Assembly (NCBI GenBank): GCA_023079485.1
Contig: CM041083.1
Span: forward strand, 156,134,552-156,198,551
Source: Archilochus colubris
Taxonomy: Eukaryota; Chordata; Aves; Apodiformes; Trochilidae
Reading direction: 5' to 3'
DNA length: 64,000 nucleotides
The stretch's first letter is position 1. Every line of letters begins with the position of its first letter. The notes beneath the pieces were generated by a model, which did not search any database, was not told the origin of the DNA, and saw only the letters and a program-made list of their open reading frames with translations. Shown in pieces: positions 57,036 to 64,000 of the stretch. Made by a program: the position numbers and the translations under genes.

Positions 57036-58440
57036 TCTCTAGTTATTATTAAATAGCATGATTAAGATAACCTTTTGCTCTCTTGACTATTAAAATATTA
57101 AAGTGTTCCTCTGTGTGCTTCAGCAGCATATCACTAATGTCCTTTCTTAACTAGATTAAGAGCTAGATAAAGCTAGCACAAAATGTCATGATTTTAATTA
57201 TTACGGAAGTTCTAGTTGGAATATAGTACAGAAAAACATTATAGGTTTAATAAAGCTTTTGTCAGAAAATAGACCAAAATAAAAACTTTGGTTAGAAACA
57301 CCTGGTCTAGTTCACTACATTGTAGTAATTGTGACACTGCATTTAGTAAGCACTCTAAAAGCTATTTTAACTAGTTACAGGAAATTGGCAGCTCTGTGAT
57401 GGGGTATATTTTACCAAACAAGCAAGTGTATAATAAACCAAAATAATATCTGATAAAGTAAATATTTTGGGTTTATGAGTATTATTCATTATTAATTTAA
57501 TAATCACATTTAATTATTAATTCTTTCATTTGTTACTTTTATTTCTGACAACTGTCTCTGATTTGAAGAATACCAGAAGAAAAATTCTTATCTACAAGTT
57601 TCTATTCTATCTATCTTGCCAAGTCCTCTGTTGAAAATCAACGCCGCCACAAAGAAAGCTGCAAGGAATATGGAGCAATAGGCAACAGTAAAATTAAACA
57701 AATAAACAAAAAAACCAAACAAAAAACCATCCCCCCCCCAAAAAAAAACCCCAAAATTTAAAAATCCTATTATTTATTTATTGCAATAGAATGTTGAAAA
57801 ACAATGTTTGCCGTGCATTACATAAGTCAACTTTTCTTGATCTGTGGGTACACCATCATAACCAGACATACAAATAAACAGATTTTATATAAAAATAACA
57901 CTTACTGTTATGAAACAGCTGAACCTTAATGAATGGAAGTTTCAAAGTTAGTTTGAATATACAGTAAACTATTTGGAAAAAATCACTATGTGTGCTTTTA
58001 ATTTCTTAAATATTCAGAAAACCACAAATTATATCCTCAAAAATATTTGCAACAAATCCTGTAATAATTGGTGCAGAGGATGTCACATAAATATTATCTC
58101 TGTGTAGTACAGTAACAGAGCTTTCCTCTGTGTGTTGATAGAAGAGAGTGGGGATACAAAAGTTCACTCAAGATATTAAGGTGTTTTGGTAGAGATATCA
58201 TCAAGAACTTAAACAGATGTAGAGCAAACATCTTCAAAATTCAATCTCAATCTTTCTTACACAGTGTTGGACTCTGAGCTCACTGTAAATAAGATCATTG
58301 TAGGGATATAATAGATACTTTTGTGATTTATTTAACCAATATTAGGGTATGTTCAAAAAAAGTAACTGCAAATTGTACATTTTTGAGTAAAAGAATGGAT
58401 ACAGCCATGGTACACCCATGAGTCTATCTTGAAAGAGTGT
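57036..58440. other. Unique AT-rich non-coding stretch
   Basis: No gene recognised. An A-rich tract with a C-run lies at 57690-57765. Confidence 0.55.
57690..57765 (+). repeat. A-rich AAAC tract with embedded C-run
   Basis: AAAC and AAAT units flank a run of nine or ten C near 57732. Confidence 0.8.
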
Positions 58441-58590
58441 AGAGATGGAAGAGGCTTAGAGAAGGTAATGAAGGATAATTTAAGTAGAATGGTTCCCTGT
58501 GTGGAACAGCAACAGACTAGGACAGTTCAGCATGGAAAACAGTTGACTAAGAGGGATATAAAACAATTTACGAAATCATGAGTTCTTGAC
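58441..58590 (+). mobile_element. Very old CR1-like LINE remnant
   Basis: CAACAGACTAGGACAGTTCA, GCATGGAAAACAGTTGACTA, AGAGGGATATAAAACAATTT and ACGAAATCATGAG line up with an ancient CR1-like 3' block (GGACTCTTCAGCCTGGAAAA-type, then a GGGGATATGAT- and AAATCATGAG-type end). There is no tail. Divergence is high, so it probably predates the other copies. Confidence 0.5.
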
Positions 58591-61500
58591 ACAGTTCTGA
58601 ACTAAACTGACAACATGAAGGCTACAAGCACTCAGATACCAAGACTCTTAGTCACAGATGTGGGACATGACTCCTCTGTCCTGCAGAGGCGGAAAACTTG
58701 GTGAGATAGGACATCACAGGAGTGCTAAGTGTGGTCTTGGGACCACACTGAAGGGTCCCTTTGGTTCTCTCTACAGGATCTCTCTCAGAGTCTGTTCCAG
58801 ATCTCTCTGAGTGAATACAAACCCCATAGGGCACAGTAGAGAATACCTGTTTCTGATCAGTTCACTCAAGTATCTGTAGCACCTAAAAAAGGCTGCTAGT
58901 ACTCACAGTTTGCTCCCCTTAAAAGTTTCTGTGGTGATCTCTCATGTACTGAAAGGTCGTTTTACCCTTAATCTACTAAGCCTGTTTTTGAATCCAGGAC
59001 CAACTCATTCCAGCTGCTACAGTGTCATGGGGAACGATGAATAAAAGAGAAACATGTTCATTTCTCTAGCACTAGAAGTAGCATTTTTAAAATTATATGG
59101 GTTCAAAACAAGGAAGATGTGCGAGTACTTGACACAATCTGGAATTAAATTTGCTGTGGAACCTGTATATGCTGAAAGATAACACTAATTGAAAAAGGGT
59201 TTGAACAAACTACTGAAAGAAAACTATAGGGTGCTATCAAACAAGAAGAGATTATTAAAACTGAGAAAGCCACAGAGACACTAATCACTAGATGAGTTAT
59301 AGTGACAATAATTTCCTTTATTTACTTTTCTTTTCTCTTCCCCAGCGTATGCACTCCTGACCATAGTGAGTGGAAAGATGTTAGGGATGTGTATATGACT
59401 AAAATAAATCACAACTTTGCATGATCCAAGCAAGGTCCCGTAGCCATCCTCACTATTTAATTGTTAATTTGCTCCATGGTGTTACTTTGACATCCAGATT
59501 ATATTCTCAGATGATATAAAAATGTAGTTCAGGCAATAACATGGGCTGGGTTCTACTACAGGTAGGGAATATTGGCCAGACTACTCTATTTTGACAATAA
59601 GGCAGGAAGACAACCATGTTACTGCATTAGTACATTTTCTGTCATAAATGTTTAATCCTGTTGTCATCCAGTCCAGTTACTTAAAATTCTCATCTTCCAA
59701 AGGAGTTATTTTTGTGCTCTATTTGCAACGTTTGATCAGTTCTTTTGGGAGTGCAGAAACATAGGAAGAAGTTTGTAACAAACCACTCTGGGAGTGCCCA
59801 GAGTCCTCCAGTAATCAAGGGTATTACTCAATCTTTGTCCAGACCTTTTACATCATTATTTAATGATAAATGTTATTGATTTCCTCCTCTTAATGGTGAA
59901 TTAAGTAAACACCACAAGTCTTAACTGTTTTCAATACTGTGGGCTACTAACATCAGTCTGTTAGATGGGAGACACTTGAGACATGCTGGCCTTTTTTTCT
60001 TTTTCTTATTTTGTTTTATTTTATAGAAGGTTCCAGTGTGTAATAGAGTCCACAGGTTTTTTTTCTGCCTGATCTCTCTTCTAAACAGTTGTGTCAGATT
60101 CTGTTCCATCATTCCTCCTGTTCAATGTCCTGAAAAATTCTGAAAGAGCTAGAAGAAAGCTGTAGTCTGATATCAAATAAAAATTTCAGATTTACAGATA
60201 AGACTTTTTAAAACATCCCATGGTAGTCCACATGAGTTTCCACTGAGATAAAATTTTGCTGTCCACTAGTTTTTATTTTGCCAGCATTGAAAAGCTTTGA
60301 TGAATGATTTAGTCTCTTGAGTCAGAAGTCATGATGAAGCTCAGGCATATCAATATAGTGAAATAAATTAACTTCAAAAAGGTGGAGAGCAGAAGCTCAA
60401 CACTGAAACCATAAAAGGAGTCTCAATGGAAGCCCTGACATATAACTGGTGTTACGGATTGTTGTGGAGTTGAACTATCTGTTCTCTTTCAGAGTGTTGT
60501 GGTACTATTGCCCAATAAAAATGACAGTGTGTTTTAAAACACATCCAACCCAACCCAGATTTTTTTTCAATTACATTTTGCCTTTATTCATAGCAATAGT
60601 CTCTCACCATTCAAAAGGTCCATAAACTAGGAAACTTAAGTTAGTTCATTTTTTTCCAAAGTGTATCTTCATTCTAGAGAATCAAAAAGAATAGTCTTTT
60701 TTTTCTTTTTTTTTTTTTTTTAAATTTATAATTCAAATACCTACAAGTAGGTATTTGTAGTACTATTAATCTGTTTTTACAATCCCTTCATTTCGGTTTT
60801 AATGTTGTAAAAAAACCTCTAACGTAAGTTGCTTGAATCACAGAGAAGATCTAAGAATACTTCAATGTATAGTGCAGTGTAATTTCTATTTTTCAGAACA
60901 GAATTATGGTAGGTTAGTAAATTAAATGATAAATTCTTTGGTTCTTATAAAAATATATTTATATTGTAATAGACTATGAATTACACCAACTTTAACTTCA
61001 CTTGGACAAGACTGGGATTCTTTTCAAGAACATTACAGGGTGAATGTGTACAAATGTACCATGTCCTGATTTATTATCCATTAAATATTCTGTCCACTAA
61101 GGAGGCGTAGTCCTACCTTTTACTCAACTCTTTTGAATTACACAGTCATTCATTTGAGGTTTTTGCATCATATATTTGTGTAGAGAAAGATATACATATA
61201 GAAAAAACTGAAAATCCCAGAAGTCCAGTCTTCTCAGAGGCATCTTTATTTTGTTTTAGCATAATACACTGAACTAGAGAACCGGTCTTTACAAGATTAA
61301 AAGCAGATTAGCAGAAGGATTGAGCTCATGTAAGGACAGAGCTGGAGAATTATTGCCAGAGCTGTAGGCAGTGAGCAAACTGTGATACCCTTCTAAACTA
61401 AAATATATTGAAAATCCATTTTTTGAATTACAGTTATATTCATAATAATTCATTACACTGAGGTATTAAATCTTCTCAAAACTATATTTCTCTGTGCATA

Positions 61501-63500
61501 AAAAAACCTCTGATTTTCAACCATCTGAAAAACGTGCTGTTAGAAGTTATATCTTCCTGTATAGATGATATATGGAACATTTTTTTCAGTTTTAAAGAAT
61601 ATCTACCAAAATCTGCTGTAACATTCATATTGTTTTGCAACTGTATGGTAACACATGCCCCCTTTTTTATTATTATTTTGTTCCACAACTTTTTCCTTAT
61701 CAAACTGTAGATTCTAAGAAATTTTCTTCTCTGCCACTTCATAATTTTACTGTTAATGTATTCTGCTATGTAATGTGATAGATTGAAAGAGAAAATATAA
61801 CAGCTACATATACTGACATTTTTTACAACAATAATGAGGTTTAAATTGCCACATTAAAGAGCAGATGCACATGAAAAATATGTCAGTATAAGATTCTTAG
61901 TTCTTTCTGTATTAAAATGAAACTCATAAGTTTTGAAATATGCATGACCAATAAAATTAGTGCTAATTATTTCATAAACATGTCTCTCTCTGTATATTTT
62001 TACAGCTATAAGAAATCCATTATAGTATTAAATAATTTAAAGATTACTAGATGAAAAAAAAAACCAACGTAGTATAAGTCTATTAATGTTATTACACTCA
62101 GTCTACAACTGACCATTTCTAAATGGATTATAAAACTATTAACTCTTCCATAAGGAACAGTGAGTTTTTTCGTATAAAATCTCAAATACAAAAGATCAGG
62201 AAATCAATGAATCATAACAGATTAACACCTCCTAGTGCAGAACACCAAGAGAGTTTGGGTATTCCATAGCTGGAATTGAAAGAAAACCACAACATAGCAC
62301 ATTACTGTAGAATCACTCCATACAGTGGGTTTTCAGTGTCTCAGTACCAAGGAACGACAATGACATTTTCTTAAGAAAATAGTTTTACTTTCAATAGATT
62401 GAATTTTGATTTTGGGTAGATTTTTTCTCATAATATTAATCCCAAATATAATTTTTTGTTAGTAAAATCCATACTAGTTTCACTATTTTCTCATATCTTA
62501 TTTAATCCAGATCCTCTTGATCGGCAAAGAGCTGGTGCTTTGTAGTCACGAATAGCAAATCCTGACCTCTGTGTTCATGCTGGTCTACTATTTGAGGGAA
62601 TATGAGAAGAGTTAGTTGAATGACAGATTTTCAAGGATATAGATAACTTCTGAATATGAAGAAGTAATATGAATATGAGTAGAGTAACTTCATATAGTTC
62701 TTTTAAGTTCTTTTATGTGAAGCTTGTTTAGCAGGCATCACACTAAAATATTTCAGTTGGAATCTTGAAGGTGTGATCAGTAAAGGTCAGTATCCAGTTT
62801 GAAGCAATATCTGAATCATATCAGGGATGAGTTGGACATTGGCTATTAAATTTTATACAGTGTGGCCCATACCCCTAGTGGAAACACAGACAAAGCATTC
62901 TGCAGAAACATAGGAACCTCCAAAGTTAGACAAAATCCCGATTTTCATAGTGACCATTGGCTAAATGCTGGGTTTAGGTACTATAAAGCAGCAGTTCTCA
63001 GCCTAAATCCTGTCTTAGATTTTAGCCTTAAATTAAGGATTACTGTCAGCTTTCATCTCTTCTATTCTTTCTCTCCTCATATCACCCTTTTCTCTGACTG
63101 ATTATCTTTCCATGTTCCCTCAGGCAGCAGTTTATCAAACTAAAGGTTTTGTATGAAACTGCTGCATAGCTCTGAAATATCAGTAGCTTTTGGGAGAAGC
63201 ACATAAAAGAATTTTTTTTTTTTTAAGATACATATGGAGATGCTGTCAAATATATCAGGTGATATATCTCTGTTAATTTATTCTGTACCTGATAGATGCA
63301 GCTATTGCTGGCATAAAATTTTTGTTTTCAAAAACACTGGTCCTTAGATGACTGCTATGTCACTCAATAAAAATTACTCAGTCCTTCAATTAAGTTAACA
63401 GCCACTGAGTATGACATACAGCTATTTATTTGAATTATAACACTTCATTCAAACACCTATAATACCAAATATTTTTGCCCCTACTGACTTCCCACTTCTA
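58591..63500. other. Unique AT-rich non-coding stretch
   Basis: No gene or transposon recognised. It contains small perfect hairpins at 58728-58749, 59785-59804 and 60734-60757, a T-rich run at 60696-60721 and a poly-T run near 63211. Confidence 0.55.
60696..60721 (+). repeat. T-rich run
   Basis: T-run broken by a single C. Confidence 0.85.
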
Positions 63501-63772
63501 CTGTTTCTCATTATGTTGGGCAGATTTTTTCATAGCAGTTGTAAATAGCCATGGTTATATATTTAAAATGCCAGTCCCTTCTTGTTTTAATAGCCTGAGC
63601 AACTCAGAGAAGCTAGAAGTCATCTCAAGAGACAGAATATAGAACTGTGGTCTGTAGGTTGTACAAACCAGGTTCAAAACAAATCAAAAGAGATGGATTA
63701 GCCGTTTTTACCACCCCTCTGGGTAGGCAGCTGTTATATTCTACAGGTTCTTATCCTGCCAACAGCACCAAA
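63501..63772 (-). mobile_element. Possible ERV leader with primer-binding-site-like sequence
   Basis: Read on the minus strand, the 18 bases TGGTGCTGTTGGCAGGAT (63770-63753) begin two bases beyond the LTR end, the spacing expected for a retroviral tRNA primer-binding site. The start (TGG, pairing with the tRNA CCA end) fits, but I cannot say which tRNA matches. The next ~250 bases would be the leader towards gag. No gag-like frame is visible farther left, so the interior is deleted or decayed. The left boundary is arbitrary. Confidence 0.45.
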
Positions 63773-64000
63773 TGTTACAGTCCAAAGTAACTTATAATTT
63801 TTAGATCTGCAAGAACAAAGTCCAACCCTTAAGGGTTGGTTGCAAGCATAAGGTTTTATTAGAGAATGAAGGAGTTTGAGAAAGTCACCACCACAGGTCC
63901 AGAGGTGTTTGGTGAGTATTTCTTGCTCAAAATGTTGTCCTGAATCTGGACAGGGCCCAGTGCAGGATGATGGGTCAGTGAAGAACGACAAAATGGAAAC
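63773..64000 (-). mobile_element. ERV LTR, cut by the window edge
   Basis: On the minus strand the LTR ends with CTGTAACA at 63773. A polyadenylation signal AATAAA (63860-63855) lies about 80 bases before this end, which fits an R-U5 of ordinary length. The segment between contains a CCAACCCTTAAGGGTTGG palindrome. The open frame of 85 codons across it has no domain and is not a gene. The LTR continues beyond the right edge. The family is not named. I infer an avian ERV from the layout of LTR end, two-base spacer and primer-binding-site-like sequence. Confidence 0.6.

Noticed and set aside
57127..57200. Resemblance to the start of U6 snRNA (TGCTTCAGCAGCATAT)
   Set aside because: Only about the first 16 bases match. 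The conserved central ACAGAGA-like box and the 3' part are absent.
63734..63991. 85-codon minus-strand frame at the right edge
   Set aside because: It overlaps the LTR end, the polyadenylation signal and the primer-binding-site-like sequence, so it is non-coding LTR.
1..64000. CRISPR arrays, operons, phage or toxin-antitoxin systems
   Set aside because: No repeat-spacer pattern, ribosome-binding sites or dense coding exist. The DNA is vertebrate, with avian LINE and LTR repeats.

Overview
The window reads as a piece of a bird genome, either a gene desert or the inside of a very long intron. It is AT-rich throughout. Nearly everything that can be recognised is a decayed retrotransposon of avian type: 3' ends and interior pieces of CR1 LINEs, with their hallmark tails of repeated ATTCTATG-type octamers, and long terminal repeats of ERVL-like endogenous retroviruses that are common across birds. 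No host protein-coding exon, tRNA, rRNA, snRNA or CpG-island promoter could be supported. No operon, CRISPR array or other prokaryotic feature is present. The LTR families look like those of Neoaves rather than only landfowl, but that is an inference from memory of the families.

Layout. 0-11 kb: unique AT-rich DNA with two CR1 3' tails (1.28 and 2.17 kb), the 3' end of one ERVL-type LTR (2.7 kb), the 5' part of another (7.4 kb), a GC-richer segment with repeated CCCACAGAGTGGG-like blocks (8.35 kb) and a compound trinucleotide microsatellite (10.9 kb). 11-23 kb: four CR1 copies (11.3, 15.4, 19.1 and 22.3 kb), and an unrecognised open frame of about 150 codons at 12.1 kb. 23-31 kb: a 225-bp CCTCT microsatellite (24.06 kb), an internally deleted LTR (25.77 kb), a CR1 tail (27.3 kb) and a roughly 1.1-kb LTR (29.06-30.15 kb). 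31-33.2 kb: the longest CR1, with broken reverse transcriptase code, followed by a second CR1 tail and an unclassified GC-richer block. 36-39 kb: a repeat cluster holding a complete solo LTR with a 5-bp target duplication, a CR1 endonuclease fragment and a truncated LTR. 39-58 kb: mostly unique sequence with scattered CR1 pieces and a GC-rich LTR-like head joined to a CR1-like tail (50.9 kb). 58-64 kb: a very old CR1 remnant, several compact hairpins and, at the right edge, the end of an ERV LTR with an adjacent primer-binding-site-like sequence.

Nothing here acts together as a gene system. The window records successive LINE and ERV insertions, all disabled by stops, frameshifts, truncation or LTR recombination. 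The less explained items are the 12.1-kb open frame, the chimeric element at 50.9 kb, the ERV boundary at 63.77 kb and a set of perfect short inverted repeats in otherwise unique DNA. I could run no alignment or database search, so family calls rest on recognising consensus-like stretches by eye.
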